Translations under genes and position numbers: made by a program
The notes under the pieces: model-generated
The model's input: the letters and a program-made list of their open reading frames with translations, nothing else
What the model was told of the DNA's origin: nothing
The model's database searches: none
Assembly (NCBI GenBank): GCA_022652655.1
Contig: JALCRQ010000004.1
Span: 17,928 to 81,927, forward strand
Source: Oscillibacter sp.
GTDB lineage: Bacteria; Bacillota; Clostridia; Oscillospirales; Oscillospiraceae
Direction: 5' to 3'
Length of the DNA: 64,000 nucleotides
Shown here: piece by piece, positions 8,552 through 17,938 of the stretch
How the letters are laid out: the number at the start of each line of letters is the position of its first letter
Position numbering within the stretch: position 1 is the first letter of the stretch

Positions 8552-9736
8552 ATGGCAAATATTCTGGATTATCTCGACTGGCGCGGCGACCTGACGCTGC
8601 GGCAGGCGCCGTTTTGCGCGGTGGACAACCTGATTCTGGCGGAGCTGTCGTTTGTGGATTTTTCCGGAATTGTTCCGGAACCCGGCGCGGGAGCCGGCGT
8701 GGAGCTCCGGCAGGCGGCGGAGGCGTTCTTCCGCGCCCGGGCCGACGCGGAGGGCCGGGTGGACATGGGCGTGCTGGTGCCCGCCGCGATTCCGGTGATG
8801 CTGGAAAAAATGGCGGCCAGCCGCCGGTTCGGCGAGATGAGGCTCAGCTGCTTTACCGATCAGCTGGATCAGGAGAAATCCGAGCAGTTCGCGGCGCTGA
8901 GCGCGGAGACCGGGGACGGAGCCGTCTACCTCTCTTTCCGGGGGACGGACGACACCATCGCCGGCTGGAAGGAGGATTTTCTGCTGGGCTGCCTGCCGGA
9001 GATCCCGGCGCAGAAAAAGGCCGTGGAATATGTGCGGGCCGTGGCCCGGCAGTTTCCCAGGAAAAAGCTGCGGCTGGGGGGCCACTCCAAGGGCGGAAAT
9101 CTGGCGGTCTACGGCGGGATGTACTGCCCCGCGGCGGTTCAGCGGCGGATCGGGGCCATCTACTCCAACGACGGGCCGGGCTTTTACCGGGATGTGCTGC
9201 AAAGCCCCCAGCACCGGCAGATTGAGGATCGGATTCACTCCATCGTGCCCAAATCCTCCGTGGTGGGGATGCTGCTGGAGCACGAGGAGGCGTACTCCGT
9301 GGTGGACAGCAGCCAGATGGGCTTTTTGCAGCATGACGGCTTTTCCTGGCTGGTGCTGGGGGACCATTTCCTGACGCTGCGGGAGATGAGCGAGCAGAGC
9401 CGCATTGCGGACAGAGAGCTGGCCGCCTGGATTCGCGCGCTGCCGGAGGTCCAGCGGGAATCATTCGTCAACGCGCTGTTCAGCGTGCTGGCGGCCTCCG
9501 GAGCGGCCACGCTCACCGATCTGCGGGCGGACCGGCTCAAGGCCGTCGGCGGAATCGTCCGGGCCATGAAGGAACTGGACAAGACCACCCGGGACGCGCT
9601 TTTGGACTTTGTGGGACTGCTGTTCCGCACCAATTTCCGCATGGTGCTGGGAGATCTGCAGGAGGAGAGCGGCAAGCGGGTGCTGGAGGCGCGGCGGCAT
9701 TTTAAGCTCCTGCCCGACGCCAGGGGAGAGAAATAA
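8552..9736 (+). CDS. DUF2974 (Mbeg1-like) alpha/beta hydrolase
   Basis: A 394-residue protein. The N-terminal motif ILDYLDWRGDLTL and the lipase-type nucleophile elbow GHSKGGNLA identify the Mbeg1-like DUF2974 family, alpha/beta hydrolases of uncertain substrate. YLSFRGTDDTIAGWKED resembles the class 3 lipase RGT segment. A C-terminal helical region of about 100 residues follows the hydrolase. No signal peptide is seen, so it is probably cytoplasmic. The start is supported by AGGAGAG. The larger open frame upstream of 8552 is antisense to the SSB-like gene and is not coding. Confidence 0.8.
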   Translation: MANILDYLDWRGDLTLRQAPFCAVDNLILAELSFVDFSGIVPEPGAGAGVELRQAAEAFFRARADAEGRVDMGVLVPAAIPVMLEKMAASRRFGEMRLSCFTDQLDQEKSEQFAALSAETGDGAVYLSFRGTDDTIAGWKEDFLLGCLPEIPAQKKAVEYVRAVARQFPRKKLRLGGHSKGGNLAVYGGMYCPAAVQRRIGAIYSNDGPGFYRDVLQSPQHRQIEDRIHSIVPKSSVVGMLLEHEEAYSVVDSSQMGFLQHDGFSWLVLGDHFLTLREMSEQSRIADRELAAWIRALPEVQRESFVNALFSVLAASGAATLTDLRADRLKAVGGIVRAMKELDKTTRDALLDFVGLLFRTNFRMVLGDLQEESGKRVLEARRHFKLLPDARGEK

Positions 9737-9753
9737 ACCCCTCCGACGAATAT

Positions 9754-9792
9754 AAAAAAGCCATGGAACTGTCCGTTCCATGGCTTTTTTTG
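9754..9792. terminator. Bidirectional intrinsic terminator
   Basis: AAAAAAGCCATGGAAC, loop TGTCC, GTTCCATGGCTTTTTTT. The A-run and T-run on either side allow it to end both the DUF2974 gene and the convergent trpB-like gene. Confidence 0.9.
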
Positions 9793-9824
9793 CGGAGTGG
9801 ACGGCGCCGCGGCGCCGAAAACGC

Positions 9825-11210
9825 TTACTTTTGTCCGGGTACCTTGGGCAGCAGCGCAAAGCTCGCCTGCAGCTCCTCGTCGGTGGGAATGTGGTCGGTC
9901 ATCTGGCCGTCGTTGAACTTCTGATAGGCCACCAGATCGAAGTATCCCGTGCCGGTGAGGCCGAACACGATGGTCTTGGCCTCGCCGGTTTCCTTGCACC
10001 GGAGGGCCTCGTCGATGGCGACGCGGATGGCGTGGCTGGACTCGGGGGCGGGGAGGATTCCCTCCACCCGGGCAAACTGCTCCGCCGCTTCAAATACGCG
10101 GGTCTGCTCCACCGCCCGGGCCTCCATCAGCCCCTGGTGATAGAGCTCGGAGAGAATGGAGCTCATGCCGTGGTAGCGCAGGCCGCCGGCGTGGTTGGCG
10201 GAGGGAATGAACTCGCTGCCCAGGGTATACATCTTGGCCAGAGGGCAGACGTGGCCGGTGTCGCAGAAATCGTAGGCAAAGACGCCCCGGGTGAGACTGG
10301 GGCAGGAGGCGGGCTCCACGGCGATAAAGCGGTAGTCGGCCTCGCCCCGGAGCTTTTCACCCATGAAGGGGGAAATGAGGCCGCCTAGGTTGGAGCCGCC
10401 GCCGGCGCAGCCGATGATGATGTCGGGCTTGATGCCGTATTGATCCAGGGCGGCCTTGGTCTCCTGCCCGATGATGGACTGGTGGAGCAGCACCTGGCTG
10501 AGCACGCTGCCCAGCACGTAGCGGCAGCCCGGGGTGGAGACGGCGGTCTCCACAGCCTCGGAGATGGCGCAGCCCAGGGAGCCGGTGGTGCCGGGGTGGG
10601 CCGCCAGAATTTTCCGGCCCACCTGGGTGGTCTCGGAGGGGCTGGGGGTCACGGAGGCGCCGTAGGTGCGCATGACCTCCCGGCGGAAGGGCTTTTGCTC
10701 GTAGGAGCACTTGACCATGAACACCTTGCAGTCCAGCCCGAAATAGGAGCAGGCCATGGAGAGGGCCGTGCCCCACTGGCCGGCACCGGTCTCGGTGGTG
10801 ACGCCCTTGAGCCCCTGCTGCTTGGCGTAGTAGGCCTGGGCGATGGCGCTGTTGAGCTTGTGGGAGCCGGAGGTGTTGTTGCCTTCAAACTTGTAGTAGA
10901 TTTTGGCGGGCGTACCCAGCTGTTCCTCCAGGCAGTAGGCCCGGACCAGGGGAGAGGGACGGTACATCCGATAGAACTGGCGGATCTCGTCGGGGATGGG
11001 GATCAGCCGGTCGTCGTTGTCCAGCTCCTGGCGGATCAGCTCGTCGCAGAAAACCGGGCGGAGATCCTCAAAGGTGCAGGGTGCGCCGGTGGCGGGATTG
11101 CGCAGGGGAGCGGGCTTTTGCTTCATGTCCGCCCGGACATTGTACCAGGCCGTGGGCATTTCGGATTCCTTCAGGTAAATTTTGTAGGGGATGTCGTGAT
11201 CGTACTTCAT
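9825..11210 (-). CDS. TrpB-like PLP enzyme (TrpB2 type)
   Basis: A 461-residue protein. The PLP lysine is in SGSHKLNSA, the catalytic glutamate in ETGAGQWG, and the phosphate-binding loop in GCAGGGSN. The long N-terminal extension before RPSPLVRA and the length above 430 residues mark TrpB2 rather than TrpB1 (about 400). TrpB2 joins indole and serine to give tryptophan and often acts without TrpA. No other trp gene is nearby. A T-box leader with a TGG specifier upstream supports a tryptophan role. Confidence 0.9.
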   Translation of the reverse strand: MKYDHDIPYKIYLKESEMPTAWYNVRADMKQKPAPLRNPATGAPCTFEDLRPVFCDELIRQELDNDDRLIPIPDEIRQFYRMYRPSPLVRAYCLEEQLGTPAKIYYKFEGNNTSGSHKLNSAIAQAYYAKQQGLKGVTTETGAGQWGTALSMACSYFGLDCKVFMVKCSYEQKPFRREVMRTYGASVTPSPSETTQVGRKILAAHPGTTGSLGCAISEAVETAVSTPGCRYVLGSVLSQVLLHQSIIGQETKAALDQYGIKPDIIIGCAGGGSNLGGLISPFMGEKLRGEADYRFIAVEPASCPSLTRGVFAYDFCDTGHVCPLAKMYTLGSEFIPSANHAGGLRYHGMSSILSELYHQGLMEARAVEQTRVFEAAEQFARVEGILPAPESSHAIRVAIDEALRCKETGEAKTIVFGLTGTGYFDLVAYQKFNDGQMTDHIPTDEELQASFALLPKVPGQK

Positions 11211-11263
11211 AACGGTGCTCCTTTCATGCCGTCGGTCTCTTTCGGAAGGGGGGTGCCGGGCAT

Positions 11264-11561
11264 CAAAAAAAGACCCTCATCCACAAAGAGAACCTGTTTG
11301 TTCTCCTGGGACAAAAGTCTTAAAAACTTCTGCGGTGCCACCCAAATTGGCGATTGCTCGCCCTCTCAAGCGACGTGCTTCCACACGCCTTTCCGTGGTA
11401 ACGGGGGAAAAGCCCGTCGGCGCTTACTGGCTTTCGCGTTCAGCCCGCCCTCTGCAGTCCATTCACCAAAGTCGTTTCTGCTGCGTTCCCATCGCCGGCA
11501 GCTCTCTTGGAGAAACTCGTTTTGCCTACTCGTCTGCGTCATCGGTTTTAATTTTGAACTT
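11264..11561 (-). promoter_or_regulatory. T-box leader, probably tryptophan-specific
   Basis: Read on the minus strand, the conserved antiterminator GGGTGGCACCGCAG lies at about 11332-11345. It is followed by a terminator hairpin (CCAGGAGAAC with GTTCTC inside a longer stem, then a T-run at 11271-11264). The Stem I region has AGAGAGCTGCCGG and a candidate specifier TGG in GAATGGACT. T-boxes read the charging of a tRNA and permit transcription when it is uncharged. TGG agrees with the TrpB product downstream. Confidence 0.85.
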
Positions 11562-11567
11562 GGCGCA

Positions 11568-11596
11568 AGTTTACGACGATTCCGCCCGCCTGTCAA
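11568..11596 (-). promoter_or_regulatory. Promoter of the T-box/trpB transcript
   Basis: On the minus strand TTGACA (11596-11591) and TAAACT (11573-11568) are separated by 17 bases, immediately upstream of the T-box. The remaining 11597-11768 stretch holds only a 10-bp stem (GGCCGGCATT/AATGCCGGCC, near 11704-11732) without a T-run after the SLH gene. Confidence 0.75.
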
Positions 11597-11768
11597 GCCC
11601 CCAAAAAAAATTAGTGAAACTTTCACAGCTTTTTTGGGCGAACCCCCGGCTGTTTTCTCAAAATTGCCTGCGCCGGACAAACCGTTTCGGCGTTTTCTGG
11701 GGGTGGCCGGCATTCCTGAGTAATGCCGGCCTCCCACGAAAAATTGCCGTGCTGCGGATTTGAGGGGG

Positions 11769-14015
11769 TTATCCCACCTCCACCACCCGAACGACGCTGT
11801 AGTCGTCCACGTAGAGATTGCTGACGGAGGCGTAGGCGTGAGCCTGGGAGAGGGTGATCCAGGTCTTGGACGCCCGGTTGTAGCACAGCACGCCGGAGGG
11901 AACGGAACAGGTTTTCCCGCCCGCCGTCACGGCGGAGGAGCCCACCCACGCGCTGTTGGAGATGTTGGAGAGCTTGGTGAGGGTGGTGTAGCCGGAGAGG
12001 CTGTCGCTGTCCGCGGCGGCGGTGATGCCGATAAAGGTGCCGTCCTCGATGGGATAGCCCGTCTGATAGGGCCCGTGGGAGGTGCCGCCGGCGTCCAGGG
12101 TGACGGAGCCGGTGACATGCGTGCCGAAGGAGTCCCCCACGGTGACCTTCTCGTATTTCGCAAGGCCGTAGAGATACTGGCTGCCGGACACGTTCCCCAC
12201 CACCAGCACGCTGACCCGGTTCGCCCAGTCGGTGACGGAGCAGACGATTCCGGAGGCCGGAATCACGTCGGCGTTCAGCGCGGAGAGCGCCACCGGCGTC
12301 AGGGTCCCGCCGCTTTGCCGGTAGATCAGTACGTTGTCCCGAAGGGTGCGGGAGCCCAGCGTCTTTTTCAGGACGTTCAGCTCGCCGCCGGTGCCGCCGG
12401 TGACCTTGTTCAGATTCAGGGTGCCCCTGGAGCCAGAGGAGACCCGCACCAGCTGTCCCGAGAGACTGCCGGCCTCGGCCCCGGACAGGGAGACGTCGCC
12501 CTTCACCGTGATGCCGCACAGCAGCTTTACGGTGGCGGAGGAGGTGCCCACGGACTGGGCGATGCCCAGCGCGTTGCCGTCGGCGCCGAAGCTGCCGGAG
12601 GCGGAAACCGCGCCGGCCACCTGATTGTCCTCGGTCAGCAGCAGAGTGATCTGGCTGCCCAGGTCAAATTTGGAGATCGTGTCGTAGGCCGAAGCCAGCA
12701 CGGGGAATTCGTGGCCCAGGACCGTGACCTTCTCCGGCGCGCTGCGGTTGGGGGTGCAGGCCTCGTAATAGCCGGTGATGCGGGTGTCGCACACGCGGAT
12801 GGTGTTGGTGGCGCTGGAATAGGTGGCCACGTCGTACTGGCGCACGTCTCCCGCGTCCGCCGCGACGCCGTCCTTGTAGATCCGGTAGGAGCCGGAGCCG
12901 CCGGCCAGAGCCGAGAAACCCTCGGTAGAGCCCCGGGAGGCCGCCACCACCGCGGCGCTGGCCACGCTTCCGCTGCCCGCCAGCACGTATTCGACATTGC
13001 CGGAGGAGCCCAGGTACAGCGTCACCGTGGTGCCGGGCGTCAGCCAGGCGTAGGCCGTGCTCCACTTTTCCTCCGCGCCGTCCCGATAGACCATGACGTC
13101 CTTGGCCACGGCATATTTTCTGCCGGAGGTATCGGTCAGCTGCAGCGAGGTCACGGACGAGACGGTGACCGTCTGGTTGGAGCCCACGCTGTAGGGGACG
13201 AAGGTCAGCACCTTGCCGGTCTTTTTATCCAGCAGGAGAATGCCCTTGCGGCCGTTGAGCAGTCCGCTGGAGGGCTTGTTGGCCATCTCGTAGATGTCCC
13301 CCGCGCCGGTCTGCATGGCGGTGTTGGTGCCGTTGGGCGCCAGGGCCCTGGAATCCACCAGCATGACGTCCTCCTTGATGCTGGCAATGGAGGCGGCATA
13401 GGCGGAGTCATCCTTCATGCTGCACCGCAGGAGGTTGGAAAAGAGCCTTGCCGCGTTGCCCCGATTCAGGGCGTCGCCGCCGGACAGGCTGACGCCGTCC
13501 GTCAGACCCACGACGCCCGCCTGGGCGATATAGCCGTCCGGCCATACCGTTCCCATATCCGCGTCCGCGTAGCCCAGGATCCGCATCAGAATGGTTACGG
13601 CCTGGCCGTAGGTCACGGTGCGGTTGGGGCGGAAGTACCCGTCGGCAAAGCCGGCGATAATTTTCTTGCCCTTGGCGGCCAGATTGATGTAGGCCGCTGC
13701 CCAGTGGGAGGGCTTTACGTCCGGAAAGATAGTGGTGGCCCGGTAGGCGCCCGCCTCGCCGCCGGCGTTGAGCACGTAGACGGCCATTTTGCAGAACTGT
13801 GCCCGGGTCAGGGTGTTTCCGGGCCGGAAGCTGCCGTCGGAATAGCCGTCCAGCACGCCCAGCAGGCGCAGCGTCTCCACGGAGACCGCCACGCCGGCGT
13901 CCGTCACGTCGGAAAAGGACGTTACGGCGGATGCGGCCCCGGCCGGAACGGCCAGCAGCGAGACGGTGAGGCACGCCGCCAGGATCAGCGCGGTGAGTTT
14001 TGTATGTCGTTTCAT
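11769..14015 (-). CDS. SLH-domain surface protein
   Basis: A 748-residue protein with a signal peptide (residues 1-28, ending AGA-AS). SLH repeats follow: FSDVTDAGV with DGYSDGSFRPGNTLTRAQF, then FPDVKPSHWAAAYINLAA with AGFADGYFRPNRTVTYGQA, then a third, diverged one with DGVSLSGGDALNRGNAARL. SLH domains bind secondary cell-wall polymers. The remaining 500 residues are Ser/Thr/Gly-rich beta-type sequence without a recognised enzyme domain. It is the last gene of an exporter operon, 13 bases after the permease, so it may be cargo or an envelope partner of that exporter. Confidence 0.85.
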   Translation of the reverse strand: MKRHTKLTALILAACLTVSLLAVPAGAASAVTSFSDVTDAGVAVSVETLRLLGVLDGYSDGSFRPGNTLTRAQFCKMAVYVLNAGGEAGAYRATTIFPDVKPSHWAAAYINLAAKGKKIIAGFADGYFRPNRTVTYGQAVTILMRILGYADADMGTVWPDGYIAQAGVVGLTDGVSLSGGDALNRGNAARLFSNLLRCSMKDDSAYAASIASIKEDVMLVDSRALAPNGTNTAMQTGAGDIYEMANKPSSGLLNGRKGILLLDKKTGKVLTFVPYSVGSNQTVTVSSVTSLQLTDTSGRKYAVAKDVMVYRDGAEEKWSTAYAWLTPGTTVTLYLGSSGNVEYVLAGSGSVASAAVVAASRGSTEGFSALAGGSGSYRIYKDGVAADAGDVRQYDVATYSSATNTIRVCDTRITGYYEACTPNRSAPEKVTVLGHEFPVLASAYDTISKFDLGSQITLLLTEDNQVAGAVSASGSFGADGNALGIAQSVGTSSATVKLLCGITVKGDVSLSGAEAGSLSGQLVRVSSGSRGTLNLNKVTGGTGGELNVLKKTLGSRTLRDNVLIYRQSGGTLTPVALSALNADVIPASGIVCSVTDWANRVSVLVVGNVSGSQYLYGLAKYEKVTVGDSFGTHVTGSVTLDAGGTSHGPYQTGYPIEDGTFIGITAAADSDSLSGYTTLTKLSNISNSAWVGSSAVTAGGKTCSVPSGVLCYNRASKTWITLSQAHAYASVSNLYVDDYSVVRVVEVG

Positions 14016-14027
14016 GGTGTTCCTCCC

Positions 14028-15290
14028 TTACTCCGCGCGCAGCGCTTCCACAGGCTGCAGCCTGGAAGCCTTGGCGGCGGGATAGATGCCGAAGAGAATG
14101 CCCAGCAGCACGGACAGGCCGAATGCACCCATGGTGATCAGCGGGGAGGGCCAGACCGTGAGGTGGAGCAGCAGCGTCCCGGCGATCAGCGATCCGATGA
14201 AGCCGATGAGAATCCCGATGATTCCGCCGATGCCGCAGAGCATGGCCGCCTCAATGAGAAACTGGGCGACGATGGAGCGGCGCTCTGCGCCGATGGCCCG
14301 GCGGATGCCGATCTCCCGGGTTCGCTCCGTGACGGTGACCAGCATGATGTTCATAATGCCGATGCCGCCCACCAGCAGGGAGATGGCGGCGATGCCGCCC
14401 AGCACCAGGCTCATCTGGGTGGCCCACTGGTTCACGCTCTGCTGGGACTGGTTGTCGCTGTATACGGAGAAGTTGCCGGCCTGATTGCTGATCCGCCCGC
14501 CAAGGTAGTTGGTCAGAAGGGAGATCACCTGGGTGGTGGCGTCGCCGGAGCTGGCCTTGACCATGAAATCGGTCATCTGCGTGTCAGGCGCCAGGTAGCG
14601 GCGGTCCGTATACGGAAAGACGATGATGTTGTCCATAGACCACTGGGAGTCGGCGTCCTTTTCCGCATAGACGCCGATGACGGTGTAGGGCAGGCCGTTG
14701 ACCTGCATGGTCTGTCCCACCGGATCCGCATAGTTGAAAAAGATCTTGGCCGCCCGGGCGCCCAGCACGCATACCGGCGCGTAGCGGTTGATGTCCAGCT
14801 GCGAGAGATCCCGGCCTTTTTCAAGTTCAAAGTTGTTGCACACGGCGTACTGATCGGAGCCGAAGTACAGCGAGGGCGGCAGGTCGGCCACCTGCTGGCT
14901 GCCGGAGGAGCTGTCGCCGGGGCCGCTGTTCCACATGCTCTGCTGGTTTTTCTGCATGACGGCGCTGTTTTTCGCGCCGTATACCACGGTGGCGCTGAAC
15001 TGGGTGCTGGGTGTGACGCCCAGCACCAGATCGCTGCCCAGGGAGTTGCAGTAGCGGTAGAGATCGTCGAAAACGTCCCGGCCATCGTAGCGGCTGGCGG
15101 AGACGCTGACCTTGTTTTTGCCCATGGCCTCGAACTGCTTGAGCGTCTGCTGGTTGGAGCCGTTGATGACGGATACGATGGTCATCACCGACGCAATTCC
15201 GATGATAATGCCCAGCATGGTCAGAATGGAGCGGCCCTTGTTGCCGCGGATGGATTTGAACGCCATCTTGATGGCCTGTTGAACATTCAC
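14028..15290 (-). CDS. MacB-type ABC transporter permease
   Basis: About 420 residues. It has an N-terminal helix after [20 protein letters not shown], a large extracytoplasmic MacB_PCD domain, and three C-terminal helices including [28 protein letters not shown], written here in abbreviated form as [10 protein letters not shown]...TREIGIRRA, the FtsX/MacB signature. A GTG at 15290 overlaps the ATPase stop (GTGA) 10 bases after AGGAGG; a TTG at 15296 is the alternative. It works with the ATPase and adaptor upstream as a tripartite-like exporter of peptides or drugs. Confidence 0.9.
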   Translation of the reverse strand: MNVQQAIKMAFKSIRGNKGRSILTMLGIIIGIASVMTIVSVINGSNQQTLKQFEAMGKNKVSVSASRYDGRDVFDDLYRYCNSLGSDLVLGVTPSTQFSATVVYGAKNSAVMQKNQQSMWNSGPGDSSSGSQQVADLPPSLYFGSDQYAVCNNFELEKGRDLSQLDINRYAPVCVLGARAAKIFFNYADPVGQTMQVNGLPYTVIGVYAEKDADSQWSMDNIIVFPYTDRRYLAPDTQMTDFMVKASSGDATTQVISLLTNYLGGRISNQAGNFSVYSDNQSQQSVNQWATQMSLVLGGIAAISLLVGGIGIMNIMLVTVTERTREIGIRRAIGAERRSIVAQFLIEAAMLCGIGGIIGILIGFIGSLIAGTLLLHLTVWPSPLITMGAFGLSVLLGILFGIYPAAKASRLQPVEALRAE

Positions 15291-15982
15291 AGCCAATCCA
15301 CCTCCTGGGAGTGATCGTCCACAATCTTCCCGTCCGCCAGCCGGACGACCCGGCGGGCCGTGGCGGCGATGCCGTTGTCGTGGGTGATCAGAATGACCGT
15401 GCTGCCCTCCTTGTTCAGCTCCTGAAGAAAGTGGAGCACGTCGTGGCCCGTGTGGGAGTCCAGCGCGCCGGTGGGTTCGTCGGCCATGATGATGGGCGGA
15501 CGGGCCGCAATGGCCCGGGCGATGGCCACCCGCTGCTGCTGGCCGCCGGACATCTCGGAGGGCTTGTGCCGCTCCCGGCCCAGAAGTCCCACGCGCTCCA
15601 GCGCCGCCATCGCCATCTCCCGGCGTTTTTCCGCGCCGATGCCCTGATAGATCAGGGGAAGCTCCACATTTTCCTCCACGTTGAGGCTCTGAATGAGGTT
15701 GTACTGCTGGAAGATGAATCCGATCTGCCGGTTGCGGATATGGCTCAGCTCCCGGTCGGAGAGCTCCTTGACGTCCACGCCGTCCAGCAGATAGGTGCCG
15801 TGGGTGGGAATATCCAGGCAGCCCAGCACGTTCATCATGGTGGACTTTCCGGAGCCGGACTGTCCCACCACGGCCGCAAATTCGCCCCGCTGGATGGTCA
15901 GGCTGACGCCGTCCAGCGCCCGAACCTCGCTCTCCAGGCCCTCACTGTAAATTTTGTAGACGTTTTTCAGTTCAATCAGCAT
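15287..15982 (-). CDS. MacB/LolD-type ABC transporter ATPase
   Basis: A 231-residue ATPase with Walker [11 protein letters not shown]-loop [14 protein letters not shown] segment, signature MSGGQQQR, Walker [13 protein letters not shown] and H-loop ILITHD. It is the standard length for a stand-alone MacB-type ATPase. It starts 3 bases after the adaptor stop and overlaps the permease start, so the three proteins are surely co-made. It powers the adjacent permease by ATP hydrolysis at the inner face of the membrane. Confidence 0.95.
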   Translation of the reverse strand: MLIELKNVYKIYSEGLESEVRALDGVSLTIQRGEFAAVVGQSGSGKSTMMNVLGCLDIPTHGTYLLDGVDVKELSDRELSHIRNRQIGFIFQQYNLIQSLNVEENVELPLIYQGIGAEKRREMAMAALERVGLLGRERHKPSEMSGGQQQRVAIARAIAARPPIIMADEPTGALDSHTGHDVLHFLQELNKEGSTVILITHDNGIAATARRVVRLADGKIVDDHSQEVDWL

Positions 15983-15985
15983 GGC

Positions 15986-17701
15986 TTAACCCCAGGAGCT
16001 GGTGACCTGCTTGGCAGTGAACACCGTGGCGCCCTCATCCACGCCGGATTTGATCTCGATATTGTTGTCGTCGGAAATTCCGGTTTCCACCGGTACGGGG
16101 TAGTAGCCCTTTTTCGGCACATCGTCCGGCCAGGTCGGCAGGTCGATGGCGCCGTCCGGCTTGGAACCGCTCTTGACAAACACCACCGTATTGCTGCTCC
16201 CGTCGTCCATCTGCACGTATTTGACGCACTGGATGGGCAGCAGCAGGCAGTTGTCGTTCTGACTGGCCACCAGGGAGTAGTTGACGTTGCCGCCGTTGAT
16301 GACTGAGCCGTCCGCATTGTCCACGGAGATGACCATGGGGTAGCTGGCCACGCCGTTTTCCACCTTGCTGGCCAGGGATACGGATTCCACCGTCCCCATA
16401 TAGCTGCTGTCGCTGAGGTCCTTGATGTCCACCGGCATTCCCACCTTGACGAAGGAGATGTTCCGCTCGTCCACGGTGGCGTTGATGAGCATGACGGAGG
16501 TGTCGGCGATGGTGACCACCGCCGTGGCTGTGCCGGTGAGCTCGTTACCCGGGGCAATGGAAAGCCCCATCACCGTGCCGTCGATGGGCGCAACAGCACT
16601 GCAGTTGGCCAGATTGTCCTGTGCCTTCTTGAGATCCTGCTGAGCCGTTTCCAGCTGCTGCTCGGTAGTGAAGATCTCGTTTTCACTGTCCTCTCCGTCG
16701 ATCCGTACCAGCACCTGTCCGGCACTGACACTCATGTAGTCCACCAGACTGCTGGAGAGAATCGTGCCGCTGACTGTGGATTTAAGGTCGCCGGAGCGGT
16801 AGTATTCCAGCTTGCCCGGCTCGTAGGGATAGACTGTCTCGCCCTTGGCGCTCAGCGTGGCGGAGGCCGTCATATCCACGCTCAGTGTGCCGGGGTTGGT
16901 GAGGACGATGTCCGCCTCAAAGAGCTTGGAGCCCTCGGGCGTAATGCGGCTGACCATATGTACGGCTTCCACCCGCCCCGTCAGCGTGGACATCAGGCCC
17001 GGCAGGGAAACGGAGGCGCTCTGCCCGGCGCGGATCTCGCCCCGGTAGGCGTAGGAGTAATACTGCTTGAGCCGCATGTGGGTATCGTCGGCCAGCGTGG
17101 CCACCTTGTCGCCCTTGCTGATGGTGTCGCCCTTCTGAAGCTTTGCCGTGTCCATGAGCTTGCCCGCGTAGGCCGCGGACAGGTTCAGCCCGGCAATGTC
17201 CTTCTGCAGGCCCCGGAGCCGCTTTTCATAGCCGTTCACGGTGTTCTGCGCGGTTTGAACGGCGGTGCGGGCCGCGGGGGAGTCGATGGTAAAAAGCGGG
17301 GTGCCCGCCGTGACGCGGTCGCCCTCGGCAACCATGACCTCCTGTACGGTTCCGGCGGTGGTGATGGTGATGGTCTGGCTGTTCTTGGCCTTGGTGAGGC
17401 CGCTGCCTGTCACCGTACTGGTGATGGAGCCGTACTGCACGTCGTTGGTGATGACCTTGTCCTCCTTGGCCGAGGACTTTCCCAGGAATTTTGCGAGAAA
17501 CAGGATTCCCGCCGCCACAGCCGCCAGCACCACAATTAAAATGATCCATTTTTTCACTTTTTTGCGGGGCTTCTTTTTCTTTTCCGCCGGGCCCGGGCGG
17601 CCGGCGTAATTTTCCGCCGCCGAATCCTCGCCGTAGACTATCTTGCCGGCGTGGGCCTCGCCGCTCGTTCCGGGCTGCGCCGGCTCTTTGACTTCAGCCA
17701 T
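15986..17701 (-). CDS. MacA/HlyD-type membrane fusion (adaptor) protein
   Basis: A 571-residue protein: a cytoplasmic Lys-rich N-terminus, one membrane helix (about residues 52-72), a biotinyl-lipoyl-like region with GTVQEVMVAEGDRVTAGTP, a coiled coil (EQQLETAQQDLKKAQDNL), a second lipoyl half with VAPIDGTVMGLSIAPGNEL and C-terminal beta barrels. It is longer than Gram-negative MacA (about 370) because of duplicated barrel and lipoyl-like segments. It is the first gene of the exporter operon; AAGGAGC lies 8 bases before the ATG. In Gram-positives such adaptors help MacB-type pumps across the wall. Confidence 0.88.
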   Translation of the reverse strand: MAEVKEPAQPGTSGEAHAGKIVYGEDSAAENYAGRPGPAEKKKKPRKKVKKWIILIVVLAAVAAGILFLAKFLGKSSAKEDKVITNDVQYGSITSTVTGSGLTKAKNSQTITITTAGTVQEVMVAEGDRVTAGTPLFTIDSPAARTAVQTAQNTVNGYEKRLRGLQKDIAGLNLSAAYAGKLMDTAKLQKGDTISKGDKVATLADDTHMRLKQYYSYAYRGEIRAGQSASVSLPGLMSTLTGRVEAVHMVSRITPEGSKLFEADIVLTNPGTLSVDMTASATLSAKGETVYPYEPGKLEYYRSGDLKSTVSGTILSSSLVDYMSVSAGQVLVRIDGEDSENEIFTTEQQLETAQQDLKKAQDNLANCSAVAPIDGTVMGLSIAPGNELTGTATAVVTIADTSVMLINATVDERNISFVKVGMPVDIKDLSDSSYMGTVESVSLASKVENGVASYPMVISVDNADGSVINGGNVNYSLVASQNDNCLLLPIQCVKYVQMDDGSSNTVVFVKSGSKPDGAIDLPTWPDDVPKKGYYPVPVETGISDDNNIEIKSGVDEGATVFTAKQVTSSWG

Positions 17702-17861
17702 TTAAAATGCTCCTTTTCCGGCCAGTGTACTCTTTGCGCTGCTGGCCGCTTGTACCATCTAAGGTAGAGCACTCCAGATGCCTTTTCAACAACAAAACAG
17801 TAACAGTTTCCGCCGCCTCCGCCTGCCTGTCCGGCGGGAGGAAACGGCGGAAACCGCGGAC

Positions 17862-17903
17862 GGGCCGCGCCCCGGAATTGCCCGGCGGCGCGGCCCGTTT
17901 TAT
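17862..17903. terminator. GC hairpin between thrS and the exporter operon
   Basis: GGGCCGCGCC and GGCGCGGCCC form a strong stem, followed on the plus strand by CGTTTTATC. It lies downstream of thrS (minus strand), where its tail is weak. It may end thrS transcription. Nothing else is seen in 17702-17938. Confidence 0.4.
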
Positions 17904-17938
17904 CTGATCTGCAATTTTTCTGCGGCAGGGGAGGACGC

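Noticed and set aside
11760..15314. A 1184-codon open frame on the plus strand
   Set aside because: It is antisense to the SLH and permease genes. The translation is His/Gly/Ala/Val-rich without domains, a usual shadow of GC-rich codons.
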